Shown here piece by piece: positions 50,666 through 60,066 of a stretch of DNA of 64,000 bases; the stretch's first letter is position 1; each line of letters opens with the position of its first letter. This DNA is from Nocardioidaceae bacterium SCSIO 66511. GTDB taxonomy: Bacteria; Actinomycetota; Actinomycetes; Propionibacteriales; Nocardioidaceae. The position numbers and the translations under genes were made by a program. The DNA is taken from the NCBI GenBank assembly GCA_023100825.1, contig CP095846.1:2294001-2358000 (forward strand), written 5' to 3'. The notes beneath the pieces were generated by a model. The model was given only the letters and a program-made list of their open reading frames with translations, was not told the DNA's origin and made no database searches.

Positions 50666-53600
50666 CGCTGAGGACGTCGATGAGCTTGCGTACGCGCTTC
50701 ACGGATACCCGTCCGGCGGTTCCCAGCGACTGGGCGAACAGGCTCACCCGCAGCTCCTCGAGCGACCATCGCGCGTTACGTACTCCGGGCGCGTCGAGCT
50801 GGTCGGGTCGCAGGTTCTCGGTTGCCGCGTGGAAATCTCCCTCGAGACCCTGTACGTCGCGCATCGCCGCCGCATCGGACGCGAGTGACGTGGGCGCTCG
50901 CGCGAGCCGCATCGACGCCGCCCGGAGATAGCGCGGCAGCTGCCGGAGCTGCTCGACACCGGTCTCGCGGACGAAACCGTCGTACAGCAGCCACGACAGT
51001 TGGACCCGGATGTCATCCACGACGGTGGCCAAGGCTGATGGTGCCGTGTCGAGCTCGCGGGTCAGGCTCTGCCAGGCTCCGAGCGCATCGACGACATCGT
51101 GTACGACGGCCGCCGTGGTCTCGTAGGTGTCGGCGCGCACCGCGTCGCGTAGCTGTGCGAACGCGGCCGCTCCGCGAACCGGACCGCCGTGTCTGAGAAC
51201 GAGTGCGTCCAGCGCAGCGTCACGGGAATCCTCGAGCAGGTCGAGAACGGTCCGGTACGGACTGTCCGCGATCGTCAGCTTCGTCCGGTTGTCGAAGCCC
51301 TTGGTGATCGCCGCAACCGGGGAGGGCGTCGTCAACGCGATCAGCCGGGAGACACCTCGGATCAGGCCGTACGCCTGCTCGCCGGTGTCCTCGACGACCA
51401 CGATGCTCACGCTGGTTCGCCGATCGACCAGGGTGGGGTAGCCGTGGACCTGATGCCCGTGTCGCTCGACCGCGATTCGTGCCTCGAGATCGCCGAAGTC
51501 CCAATCGGTGATGCCGTCTCGGCTGATCCGGTCGGCGGCGCCGGTGAGTGCGCTCCGCAGCTGTGGGCGAAGCTCCTCGCGCAGCTTTTCGAGGTCGCGT
51601 CCTTCGCCGACGGTTCTGTCGCCGTCGACGATGCGAAAGCGCATCCGTAGGTGCTCCGGGAGTCGGCTCAGGTCGAAGTCATCGACGGCGACGGGAAGAC
51701 CACCGATCCGTTGCAGGGCGCCGGCGAGCACCGCCAGCATCGGGCCGTCCTTCGGTCCCACCTCCGCGAGCAACCTGCGGGCCGTATCACCGGCGGGTAC
51801 GAAGTTGCGTCGTAGCCCTTTCGGCAGCGTCTTGATGAGCGCCGCGACCAGCGCCTCACGATGTCCCGGGACCTGCCACCAGAACGCGTCGGCATCGACG
51901 GTGTGCAGTTCTTCGAGCGGGATGTCGACGGTCACTCCGTCGGCGGACGCGCCGGGCTCGAACGCGTACGAGAGCGCCAGGCCTTCGGACTCGGAGGTCC
52001 ACACGTCGGGGAACTGTTCGATCCTCTCGTCCGGGTCCGCATCGCCCCGCAGAAGCAGGGTCTTCTCGAAGTCGAGGAGGTCGGGATCGCGTTTGCGGCG
52101 GCGCTTCCACCAGCTGTCGAAGTGTCGACCGGAAACGACGGTGTCCGGCAGCCGCTCGTCGTAGAAGGCGAAGAGCGTGTCATCGTCGACCAAGAGGTCA
52201 CGGCGGCGCGCGCGGTCCTCGAGCTCGGCGACATCATCGAGCAGCCGCCTGTTGCGACGGAAGAAGCCGTGCCGCGTCGACCACTCGCCTTGGACGAGGG
52301 CATGCCGGATGAACAGCTCGCGTGATACCGCGGGGTCGATCCTGCCGTATGCGACCGAGCGATCCACGACGATCGGCACGCCGTACAGCGTCACCTTCTC
52401 GTGGGCCATGACTGCGCCGCGCCGCTTCGACCAGTGTGGTTCGCTGTACGACCGCTTGACGAGATGCTGCGCGAGGGGTTCGATCCAGTCCGGGTCGATC
52501 CGCGCCACCGTACGCGCCCAGAGCCGCGACGTCTCGACCAGCTCGGAGGCCATCACCCACCGCGGCGGCTTCTTGCCGACGGGTGAACCGGGGAAGATCG
52601 CGAACCGCGCGTTGCGGGCACCGACATACTCCCGGGTCTCCGCGTCACGCAGGCCGATGTGCGACAGCAGACCGGCCAGCAGGGAGCGATGGATTGCGTC
52701 GTCGCCCGCATCCGGTTCGTTCAGGCTCAGTCCGAGATCACGTACGGATTGACGCAGTTGGGTGTGTACGTCCTGCCATTCACGGATACGCAAGTAGTGC
52801 AGGAACTCGTCGCGGCACATGCGCCGGAACTGGTTGCCGGACAGCTCGCGTCGTTTCGTACGCAGGTAGCGCCACAGGTCGAGGTACGCGGCGAAGTCGG
52901 AATGCTCGGACCCGAATCGCCGATGACTGGCGTCTGCTGCGTCGCGGTGTTCGGCGGGACGTTCGCGTGGATCCTGGATCGACAGGCCCGCGACGATCAC
53001 CAGCACCTCACGCAGGCACCCATTGCGATCCGCCTCCACCAACATCCGCGCGAGTCGCGGGTCGAGCGGAAGGTCGGCGATGATGCGTCCGACGTCGGTG
53101 AGCTCCTTGCCTGCAGCGTCGATCGCACCGAGCTCGCGCAGCAGCGCAACGCCGTCTCGTACCGCACGCGGATCGGGCGGGTCGGGGAACGGGAAGGACG
53201 AGAGCTCACCGAGGCCGAGCGAGATCATGGAGAGGATGACCGATGCCAGGCTGGTACGAAGGATCTCGGGTTCGGTGAACTCCGGGCGGGACTCGTAGTC
53301 CTCTTCGGAGTACAGGCGGATGCAGATGCCGTCGGACGTACGTCCGCAGCGCCCGGCGCGTTGGTTCGCACTGGCCTGGGAGATCGGCTCGATCGGCAGT
53401 CGTTGCACCTTGAGCCGCTGGCTGTAGCGGGAGATGCGGGCGGTGCCGGGATCGATGACGTACTTGATGCCCGGGACGGTCAGGGACGTTTCGGCGACGT
53501 TCGTCGCAAGAACGATTCGCCGCCCGGTGTGCGGCTTGAACACTCGCTGCTGCTCGGCGGTGGACAGGCGTGCGTACAGGGGCAGGACCTCGGTGTTGCG

Positions 53601-54380
53601 CAGCGCGCGGCGCTCGAGCATGTCCGCGGTGTCGCGGATCTCCCGCTCGCCGGACAGGAACACCAAGATGTCACCCGGCGGCTCGGTCGAGAGCTCGTCC
53701 ACGGCATCGGAGATCGCCTGTAGCTGGTCGCCGTCGTCGCGCTCGGCCAGCGGGCGATAGCGTTTCTCGACCGGGTACGTACGGCCGCTCACCTCGATGA
53801 TCGGCGCGGGCCCGGCCGCCGTGCGGAACAGCTCGGCGAACCGTTCCGGGTCGATGGTCGCCGAGGTGATGATGACCTTGAGGTCCTTGCGGCGTGGGAG
53901 CAGCCGGCGCAGGTAGCCGATCAGGAAGTCGATGGACAGGCTGCGCTCGTGTGCCTCGTCGACGATGATCGTGTCGTAGCTGCGCAGGTCCGGGTCCTTC
54001 CGGATCTCCGAGAGCAACAACCCGTCGGTCATCACCTTGACGGCGGTGTCGCGGCTCGTCCGGTCGGAGAAGCGCACCGCAAATCCCACGGACGTACCGA
54101 GCTCGACCTTGCACTCCTCGGCGATGCGGGCTGCAACCGTACGCGCGGCGATGCGGCGGGGCTGGGTGTGACCGATCTTCTTGCGACCACCACGGCCGAG
54201 CGCGAGACAGATCTTCGGCAGCTGCGTGGTCTTGCCGGAGCCGGTCTCGCCCGCCACGATCACGACCTGATGCGCCTCGATGGCCGCCGCGATGTCGTCG
54301 CGGCGCTCGGTGACGGGGAGCTCGGCGGGGAAGGTGATCGCTGCCGGATCGATTCCTGCGCCGGATGCGTCGTCGGTCAC
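50646..54380 (-). CDS. hrpA: ATP-dependent RNA helicase HrpA
   Basis: 1244 residues, full length for HrpA. Walker A GETGSGKTT (44-52), DEAH (141-144, IIVDEAHERS), the SAT-type motif III (TSATI, about 170), motif VI QRAGRCGR (about 343), then helicase-associated and OB-fold domains and the HrpA-specific C-terminal region of about 600 residues. It unwinds RNA, probably in mRNA or ribosome quality control. GTG 54380 (VTDDASGAG) is used. Divergent from the MBL-fold gene. No sign of truncation. Confidence 0.94.
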   Translation of the reverse strand: MTDDASGAGIDPAAITFPAELPVTERRDDIAAAIEAHQVVIVAGETGSGKTTQLPKICLALGRGGRKKIGHTQPRRIAARTVAARIAEECKVELGTSVGFAVRFSDRTSRDTAVKVMTDGLLLSEIRKDPDLRSYDTIIVDEAHERSLSIDFLIGYLRRLLPRRKDLKVIITSATIDPERFAELFRTAAGPAPIIEVSGRTYPVEKRYRPLAERDDGDQLQAISDAVDELSTEPPGDILVFLSGEREIRDTADMLERRALRNTEVLPLYARLSTAEQQRVFKPHTGRRIVLATNVAETSLTVPGIKYVIDPGTARISRYSQRLKVQRLPIEPISQASANQRAGRCGRTSDGICIRLYSEEDYESRPEFTEPEILRTSLASVILSMISLGLGELSSFPFPDPPDPRAVRDGVALLRELGAIDAAGKELTDVGRIIADLPLDPRLARMLVEADRNGCLREVLVIVAGLSIQDPRERPAEHRDAADASHRRFGSEHSDFAAYLDLWRYLRTKRRELSGNQFRRMCRDEFLHYLRIREWQDVHTQLRQSVRDLGLSLNEPDAGDDAIHRSLLAGLLSHIGLRDAETREYVGARNARFAIFPGSPVGKKPPRWVMASELVETSRLWARTVARIDPDWIEPLAQHLVKRSYSEPHWSKRRGAVMAHEKVTLYGVPIVVDRSVAYGRIDPAVSRELFIRHALVQGEWSTRHGFFRRNRRLLDDVAELEDRARRRDLLVDDDTLFAFYDERLPDTVVSGRHFDSWWKRRRKRDPDLLDFEKTLLLRGDADPDERIEQFPDVWTSESEGLALSYAFEPGASADGVTVDIPLEELHTVDADAFWWQVPGHREALVAALIKTLPKGLRRNFVPAGDTARRLLAEVGPKDGPMLAVLAGALQRIGGLPVAVDDFDLSRLPEHLRMRFRIVDGDRTVGEGRDLEKLREELRPQLRSALTGAADRISRDGITDWDFGDLEARIAVERHGHQVHGYPTLVDRRTSVSIVVVEDTGEQAYGLIRGVSRLIALTTPSPVAAITKGFDNRTKLTIADSPYRTVLDLLEDSRDAALDALVLRHGGPVRGAAAFAQLRDAVRADTYETTAAVVHDVVDALGAWQSLTRELDTAPSALATVVDDIRVQLSWLLYDGFVRETGVEQLRQLPRYLRAASMRLARAPTSLASDAAAMRDVQGLEGDFHAATENLRPDQLDAPGVRNARWSLEELRVSLFAQSLGTAGRVSVKRVRKLIDVLSVTGRGF

Positions 54381-54463
54381 GCGTCGTCCACCGGCGTACT
54401 GGTATAGATGGCGTTGTCGGTGGTCATGCCTCGACGATATCCAGCCCGACGAAGGAGGCTCGC

Positions 54464-55114
54464 GTGCACCTGACGAAGTTCGGACACTCGTGCGTCCGGC
54501 TGAACGAAGGCGAACGGACGCTCGTACTCGACCCGGGCGTGTTCAGCGCGGCCGCCGATGCGTTGCACGGCACCGATGCCGTGCTGATCACCCATGAGCA
54601 CCCCGACCACGTCGACGCGGATGCGCTGACCGCTGCTGCCTCGGGCAACGCCGAGCTACGCATCTGGGCTCCGGCGAGCGTCGCGGAGAAGCTGGCACCG
54701 CTCTCGGACATCGTGACCACGGTGCGGCCGGGGGAGGAGTTCGAGGCAGCCGGCTTCGAGGTTCGTACGTTCGGCGGCCAGCACGCGTTGATCCACAAGG
54801 ACGTCCCCGTCGTCGCGAACGTCGGCTATCTGATCGACGGTGCCGTGTACCACCCGGGCGACTCGTTCACCGTTCCGACCGTGCCGGTCGACACCGTGCT
54901 CGTTCCGATCCACGCTCCGTGGTCGCGGGTCGGGGAGGTCCTCGACTTCATGATCGCCGTACGCGCGCGGCGCGGCTTCCAGATCCACGATGCGTTGCTC
55001 AACGACAACGGCTTGGGTGTCGTGTACGCGCACGTTCACCGCGTGGCCGGCGAGTACGACCTCGAGTTCGAGGTACTCGACACGGGGACGACGGTCGACC
55101 TCAGCGCAGGGTGA
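54464..55114 (+). CDS. metallo-beta-lactamase-fold hydrolase
   Basis: 216 residues of the MBL superfamily, UlaG-like group. GHSCVRL, LDPGVF and the metal site THEHPDHVD (about 46-54), a GGQHALIH block (about 105), HPGDSF (about 130), and PIHAPWSR (about 152). The short form without extra domains resembles actinobacterial UlaG-type lactonase/phosphodiesterase relatives of unknown substrate. GTG 54464 follows AAGGAGG. Its end overlaps the convergent ROK gene by 14 bases. Confidence 0.9.
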   Translation: MHLTKFGHSCVRLNEGERTLVLDPGVFSAAADALHGTDAVLITHEHPDHVDADALTAAASGNAELRIWAPASVAEKLAPLSDIVTTVRPGEEFEAAGFEVRTFGGQHALIHKDVPVVANVGYLIDGAVYHPGDSFTVPTVPVDTVLVPIHAPWSRVGEVLDFMIAVRARRGFQIHDALLNDNGLGVVYAHVHRVAGEYDLEFEVLDTGTTVDLSAG

Positions 55115-56264
55115 GCGTGTCGATCGCGTACGCCATGGCTCCGACCAGCTCGGCGCGCTGACCGAGTGCAGCGGCGCGTACGTCCACCGTCGCCGCGGTC
55201 GCCGGCTGGGCATACTGGTCCAGCGACTCGCGTACGCCGGAGACGACCGGGACGCCGATGGTGCCCAGATCGCCGCCGATCACGACCAGGGACGGGTTGA
55301 GGCAGTTGCACAGGTCCGCGATCACGCGGCCGATCGTGCGCCCGGCGGTCGTCAGGATCCTCAGCGCGACGGGGTTCTCGAGCATTCCTGTCGGCCACTC
55401 GTCGCCCTCGGCGGCCAGCACATGCGCGAGTTGACGTCGCACCTGGGTACTCGAGACCACGGTCTCCAGGCATCCCCGGTTACCGCAGCGGCACCAGGCC
55501 CCGCCGTCGCCGAGCTGGGTGTGCCCGATCTCGCCGGCGATACCGACCGATCCGCGGTACGTGCGACCGTCGAGGACGAGCCCGGCGCCGATACCGTGTG
55601 AGGCCTTGATGTAGAGGAAGTCGCGAGCGCCGGTCGCCGCGCCGAACCGGAGCTCACCGTGCGCACCCATGTCCGCGTCGTTGGCGATGTGGACCCGACG
55701 CCCGAGGCGTGCGCCGAGCTCGCGAGCGGGATCGACATCGACCCAGGAGGCGAGAATCGTGGGTGATCTGACCTGACCGGTGGTGCCGTCGACGGGGCCC
55801 GGGACTCCCGCGCACACGGCGAGAATCTGCTGCGGATCGATGCCGACCTCGCGTACCGCTCGATCGAACATCGCCGTGGCCGTGTCGAAGGCATCGATCG
55901 CACGCCCGTCGACGTCGACGGGCGTATGCAGCTCGGCGCGCATGTCACCGACGGTGTCGGCGATCGCGACCGATACGTGAGCGTGGCCGAAGTCGATCGC
56001 GGCGACCCAGCCGGGAGGCGCCGACGGCACGAGTAGTGCGGACGGTCGCCCCCGTCTCGCGGTACGCCGGGCGGCATCGGGTAAGCGCTCCTCGAGCAGC
56101 CCCTCGTCGAGGAGACCTTGGACCCCGTGCGCGACCGCGCTTCTCGCGAGGCCGGTCGATCGGGACAGCTCGCTGCGACTCAGCGCGCCATGCGTTCGGA
56201 CGGCTTCGAGCAACAGCCGTCGCGATCGCGCTCGGCGTGCGGTGACCGGCTCCGACTCCTTCAT
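55101..56264 (-). CDS. ROK family transcriptional repressor
   Basis: 387 residues: an N-terminal winged HTH (about 18-65; LSRSELSRSTGLARSAVAHGVQGLL) and a ROK sugar-binding domain with DFGHAH, GPVDG, and the zinc motif GHTQLGDGGAWCRCGNRGCLET (His plus three Cys). ROK repressors release DNA on binding a sugar. It is divergent from a GH3 beta-glucosidase, with a perfect 7-7-7 inverted repeat between the two. Glucose or a beta-glucoside is the probable inducer, by inference. ATG 56264. Confidence 0.92.
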   Translation of the reverse strand: MKESEPVTARRARSRRLLLEAVRTHGALSRSELSRSTGLARSAVAHGVQGLLDEGLLEERLPDAARRTARRGRPSALLVPSAPPGWVAAIDFGHAHVSVAIADTVGDMRAELHTPVDVDGRAIDAFDTATAMFDRAVREVGIDPQQILAVCAGVPGPVDGTTGQVRSPTILASWVDVDPARELGARLGRRVHIANDADMGAHGELRFGAATGARDFLYIKASHGIGAGLVLDGRTYRGSVGIAGEIGHTQLGDGGAWCRCGNRGCLETVVSSTQVRRQLAHVLAAEGDEWPTGMLENPVALRILTTAGRTIGRVIADLCNCLNPSLVVIGGDLGTIGVPVVSGVRESLDQYAQPATAATVDVRAAALGQRAELVGAMAYAIDTLTLR

Positions 56265-56288
56265 GACGGCACTCTAATACTCCGCCGA

Positions 56289-56309
56289 AAGGAATAAATA
56301 GGATTCCTT
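56289..56309. promoter_or_regulatory. operator for the ROK repressor (predicted)
   Basis: Perfect inverted repeat AAGGAAT-AAATAGG-ATTCCTT (7-7-7) in an AT-rich island between the ROK and GH3 genes. The TTCC/GGAA half-sites fit the form of ROK/NagC-type operators. It lies just upstream of the GH3 -35 box and 25 bases from the ROK start, so it could repress both. Confidence 0.7.
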
Positions 56310-56318
56310 ACAGATGTC

Positions 56319-56347
56319 TTGACGCGCAATATCGGTGCCTCTACGTT
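56319..56347 (+). promoter_or_regulatory. promoter of the GH3 gene
   Basis: TTGACG (56319-56324), 17-base spacer, TACGTT (56342-56347), close to a sigma-70 type promoter. Transcription would start near 56354, giving a leader of about 22 bases with GGAGG. Confidence 0.6.
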
Positions 56348-56375
56348 CGTACGAAATTGCGTCGGAGGTAGCGAA

Positions 56376-58340
56376 ATGTCGTCTCGTCTCAGCAATCGCT
56401 CGCTCATCGGAATCGTCGCCGCGGCCCTCACCTGCACGGTCGCTGCCGCCGTCGCCGGCCAACCCGCCTCGGCCGCCGAGCGCACCCGCGTCGACGCCGC
56501 GTACAAGAACCCCGACCTACCGGTCGCGAAGCGGGTGGATGACCTGCTCGACCGGATGACGTTGGAGGAGAAGGTCGGGCAGATGATCCAGACCGAGCGC
56601 TACCAGGTCTACGACGACGCATCGCCGATCACCGAGTACAAGCTCGGCAGCATCCTCTCCGGCGGTGGCTCCACGCCGCCCGAGAACACACCAGAGGCCT
56701 GGGCGGACATGGTGGACCGGTTCCAGCGTGCCGCACTCGACACGCGGCTCGGCATCCCGTTGCTGTACGGCGTCGACTCGGTGCACGGCCACAACAATCT
56801 GTACGGTGCGACCGTCTTTCCACACAACATCGGACTCGGCGCGACCCGTGACCCCGCACTCGTACGCGAGGCCGCACACATCACCGCGGAGGAGACGCGG
56901 GCGACCGGGCCGCAATGGACGTTCTCACCGTGTATCTGCACCGCGCGCGACGATCGCTGGGGACGTACGTACGAGAGCTTCGGCGAGTCGGCGAGTCTCG
57001 CCACCCGGCTCGAGACGGCGATCGACGGATTTCAAGGCGGCCCGGGTGAGTTGTCCGATCCGGACCGGGTGCTCGCCACGGCGAAGCATTATGCGGGCGA
57101 CGGTGCGACGGAGTACGGCACCGGCGAGGGCGACTACACGCTCGACCAGGGCATTGATGTCACGAACTTCTTCGACTTCTGGCGGCACTCGCTGCGACAG
57201 TACGTACCAGCCGTGCGACGACACGACGTCGGCTCGGTCATGCCGTCGTTCTCCAGCGTCGACTGGCAGGGTGACGGTGTCGGAAACCCGACGAAGATGC
57301 ATGCGAACAAGCGCCTGATCAACGGCTTGCTCAAGCACACGATGGGCTTCCGCGGCATCGTGATCACCGACTGGGCGGGCATTCACCAGATCCCAGGTAC
57401 GTGGAAGAAGCAGGTACGCACGGCCGTCAACGCAGGCATCGACATGTTCATGGAACCCGACTCGTACAAGGAGTTCCACGACACTCTGCTCGCCGAGGTC
57501 GAGGCCGGGCGCGTGTCGATGGAGCGGATCGACGACGCTGTGACCCGCATCCTGACCGCGAAGTTCGAGCTCGGACTGTTCGAGGATCCGTTCACCCCGC
57601 GCGAGCACATGGGCGACATCGGCAGCGACGACCACCGTGCGCTCGCCCGCAAGGCGGTGCAGGAATCACAAGTGTTGCTGAAGAATCACGGCAACACGCT
57701 TCCGTATGACGCCGATGATGACATCTACGTGGCAGGGAGCAACGCCGACAACCTGGGCAACCAGGCCGGCGGGTGGACGATCACCTGGCAGGGCGGTTCG
57801 ACCAACAAGATCAAGGGCACCACGATCCTCGAAGGGATCCAGGATGCCGCGGGTGGCGAGGTCAGCTACAGCGAAGACGCCTCCGCTCCGATCGGGGAGC
57901 ACGACCTCGGCGTCGTGGTCGTCGGCGAGACACCATATGCCGAAGGCTTCGGCGACGTCGGCGGGCCCAGCTGGAGCGGCGACCCAGGTGACAACGGCAA
58001 GCCTCGCCCGGCGAAGACGATGAAGCTGTCCAACGCCGACAAAGCAGCCGTCGACAAGGTGTGTACGAAGGCCGAGCGGTGCGTGGTCGTCGTCGTGTCG
58101 GGTCGGCCGATGGTCATCGATCCGGATCGACGCGCACGCATCGACGCGCTCGTCGCCGCCTGGCTTCCCGGCAGCGAGGGTGCGGGTGTCGCCGACACCC
58201 TGTTCGGCGAGGCACCCTACACCGGCAGGCTGCCGGTCACCTGGCCGCGCACGCTCGCGCAGGAGCCGATCAACATCGGCGACCGCGACTACGACCCGCT
58301 GTACGCCTACGGGCACGGTCTGCGTACGCGCACCAGGTGA
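56376..58340 (+). CDS. secreted GH3 beta-glucosidase
   Basis: 654 residues. A Sec signal peptide (about 1-35, ending QPASAA) precedes the GH3 N-terminal barrel; conserved sequences are GIPLLYGVDSVHGHN (about 127), KHYAGDG (about 238) and GIVITDWAG (about 327-335) with the nucleophile Asp332. The C-terminal domain follows from about 420 (QVLLKNHGNTLP, LPVTWPRT). It hydrolyses beta-glucosides outside the cell, probably cellobiose or other oligosaccharides. ATG 56376 with CGGAGG was chosen; an in-frame ATG further upstream precedes the probable promoter. Regulated by the adjacent ROK protein. Confidence 0.93.
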   Translation: MSSRLSNRSLIGIVAAALTCTVAAAVAGQPASAAERTRVDAAYKNPDLPVAKRVDDLLDRMTLEEKVGQMIQTERYQVYDDASPITEYKLGSILSGGGSTPPENTPEAWADMVDRFQRAALDTRLGIPLLYGVDSVHGHNNLYGATVFPHNIGLGATRDPALVREAAHITAEETRATGPQWTFSPCICTARDDRWGRTYESFGESASLATRLETAIDGFQGGPGELSDPDRVLATAKHYAGDGATEYGTGEGDYTLDQGIDVTNFFDFWRHSLRQYVPAVRRHDVGSVMPSFSSVDWQGDGVGNPTKMHANKRLINGLLKHTMGFRGIVITDWAGIHQIPGTWKKQVRTAVNAGIDMFMEPDSYKEFHDTLLAEVEAGRVSMERIDDAVTRILTAKFELGLFEDPFTPREHMGDIGSDDHRALARKAVQESQVLLKNHGNTLPYDADDDIYVAGSNADNLGNQAGGWTITWQGGSTNKIKGTTILEGIQDAAGGEVSYSEDASAPIGEHDLGVVVVGETPYAEGFGDVGGPSWSGDPGDNGKPRPAKTMKLSNADKAAVDKVCTKAERCVVVVVSGRPMVIDPDRRARIDALVAAWLPGSEGAGVADTLFGEAPYTGRLPVTWPRTLAQEPINIGDRDYDPLYAYGHGLRTRTR

Positions 58341-58349
58341 CCCGCCGGC

Positions 58350-59714
58350 TCACGAAACGGGCTCGGGACTGGCGTCCGGCTGGGTGCCGTTCGTACTGGT
58401 CGCGGGGGCGGTCGCCTCGCTCTTGATCGATGTCATGAGCGACTGTGCCAGCCCAAGCCCGGCACCGCCCATCGTGAGTGCCTTACCGAGCATGTCCTCC
58501 ATGCCCTCGGCACCGTTGAGCACCACGAGGTTGTCGATGTTCGACAGCGCGGAGGCTCCCGCGCTCACGATCTCGGGGTACTGCTCGGCGATCTGCTGCG
58601 CGATGACGGCTTCCTGGTTGTCGGCAAGAGCCTGCGCCCGCGCCTCGATACCGGCGGCCTCGGCTCGGCCCTTCGCCTCGATCGCCGACGCCTCCGCGGC
58701 ACCGGTGACCTGAGTCGCCTCGGCCTCGGCCTGGCCGCGCAGCTTCATCTCCTCGGACTCGGCCTGTGCCCGAGCGATCGCCGCTTCCCGCTCGGCGTTC
58801 GCGATCGTCACCTGGCGGTACGCTTCCGCGTCCGCGGGCTTGCGTACCTCGGTGTCGAGGATCTTCTCCTGCCGCTCCGCATCGAGCTGGGCCGCCGAGG
58901 TCTCCGCGCGTACGACCTCCTGACGAGCGTTCGCCTGGGCGAGCGGACCGGACTGCTCGGCCTCGGCGCGCGCACGATCGACGTCTGCCTGGTAGCCCGA
59001 CTGTTTGATGGACGACTCGCGGACCGCGGCCGCGTTGTGCGCCGCGGCCTCCTGCTCGGCGACGGTCGCCTCCTGATCGCGCTCCGCGGCGGCGATACGC
59101 GCCTTCGACTCGATCGCAACCGATTGGGGCTTGCCGAGGTTGAGGATGTACTGCACCTCGTCATCGATCTCCTGGATCTGCAGGGAGTCGACCACCAGGC
59201 CGAGCTTGCCGAGGTCGTCGGCGAGCGAGGTGCGGATGTTGGTGGTGAGCTCTTCCCGGTTGTGCAGCATGTCCTCGACGGTCATCCCGCCGACGATCGC
59301 GCGCAGGTGTCCGGCGAACAGCTCGTGGATGGTGGACTCCATCTCGTCGGTGCTCTGCTCCAGGAACCGGCGCGCCGCATTGGCGATCGATGCGAGGTCG
59401 TCGCCCACCTTGTACGCGACGACGCCCCGTACGCTCAGCGGGATGCTCTGGTTGCTGACGCACTTGACGTCAAGGCCGGTCGATCGGATGTCGAGGCCGA
59501 GGCGGCGGACGGTCTGGAAGCCGGGGAGCACTGCCGTGCCTCGCCCGACGACGATCTTGAAGCCGAGGCTGTCCAGGCTGGTGAGGTTCTGACCGTGTGC
59601 TCCCAGGCCGGAGATGATCAGCGCTTCGTTGGGTTCGGCAACTCGCCAGACGAGTCGGAACAAGACGATGAGCACGACGATGGCGGCCGCTGCGGCCCCG
59701 ATGGCTATGTACAT
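58350..59714 (-). CDS. flotillin family protein
   Basis: 454 residues: an N-terminal membrane helix (about 3-22), the SPFH domain (about 25-190; VWRVAEPNEALIISGLG), a flotillin coiled coil (about 195-370) rich in Ala, Glu, Gln and Arg with repeated EAEQ/AQAESE blocks, and a C-terminal region with hydrophobic turns. Flotillins form rings at lipid microdomains. A small NfeD-like gene lies upstream in the same operon (72 bases). Convergent with the GH3 gene (9 bases apart). ATG 59714. Confidence 0.9.
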   Translation of the reverse strand: MYIAIGAAAAAIVVLIVLFRLVWRVAEPNEALIISGLGAHGQNLTSLDSLGFKIVVGRGTAVLPGFQTVRRLGLDIRSTGLDVKCVSNQSIPLSVRGVVAYKVGDDLASIANAARRFLEQSTDEMESTIHELFAGHLRAIVGGMTVEDMLHNREELTTNIRTSLADDLGKLGLVVDSLQIQEIDDEVQYILNLGKPQSVAIESKARIAAAERDQEATVAEQEAAAHNAAAVRESSIKQSGYQADVDRARAEAEQSGPLAQANARQEVVRAETSAAQLDAERQEKILDTEVRKPADAEAYRQVTIANAEREAAIARAQAESEEMKLRGQAEAEATQVTGAAEASAIEAKGRAEAAGIEARAQALADNQEAVIAQQIAEQYPEIVSAGASALSNIDNLVVLNGAEGMEDMLGKALTMGGAGLGLAQSLMTSIKSEATAPATSTNGTQPDASPEPVS

Positions 59715-59786
59715 GCTGGTTGAGAGTCTCCGATCTGCGCCCGGGTTCGGGCGTTGTGAACGTGAATCTTGGAGGGGTCCGAGATT

Positions 59787-59981
59787 TCAGAGCTGCGCGA
59801 CGTAGACGTTGCGCGGGGGCATGTACTCCTGCACGACGACCGACGAGCCGACCTCGATCGACTCACCCGAGACTGCGGGGTAGGCGTTGAACGCTTCGCT
59901 GCCCCCACGGACGGCGATCATCACCTCGCCGACGAGGCCCGGGCCGATTCGGCCCGTCACTCGGCCCGTCTTGCCGACCAT
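59787..59981 (-). CDS. small NfeD-like OB-fold protein
   Basis: 64 residues: MVGKTGRVTGRIGPGLVGEVMIAVRGG and further beta strands (SIEVGSSVVVQEYMPPRNVYV) form an OB fold like the C-terminal domain of NfeD, but without membrane helices. It precedes the flotillin gene, the usual genomic partner. Probably a stand-alone NfeD-type partner of the flotillin. ATG 59981; no strong ribosome site is visible. Confidence 0.75.
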   Translation of the reverse strand: MVGKTGRVTGRIGPGLVGEVMIAVRGGSEAFNAYPAVSGESIEVGSSVVVQEYMPPRNVYVAQL

Positions 59982-60066
59982 GTGCGCCCCCTTGACTCGC
60001 AGTGCGTCGCTCGATCCTAGCGGGGCACGGGTCCGGCCGACCGGCGGACCCGACGGGGCAGGTGTA

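Noticed and set aside
54381-54463. Possible small gene between hrpA and the MBL-fold gene.
   Set aside because: The gap is only 83 bases and holds promoter-like TATAGA/TATACC words for both neighbours; no frame with a ribosome site fits.
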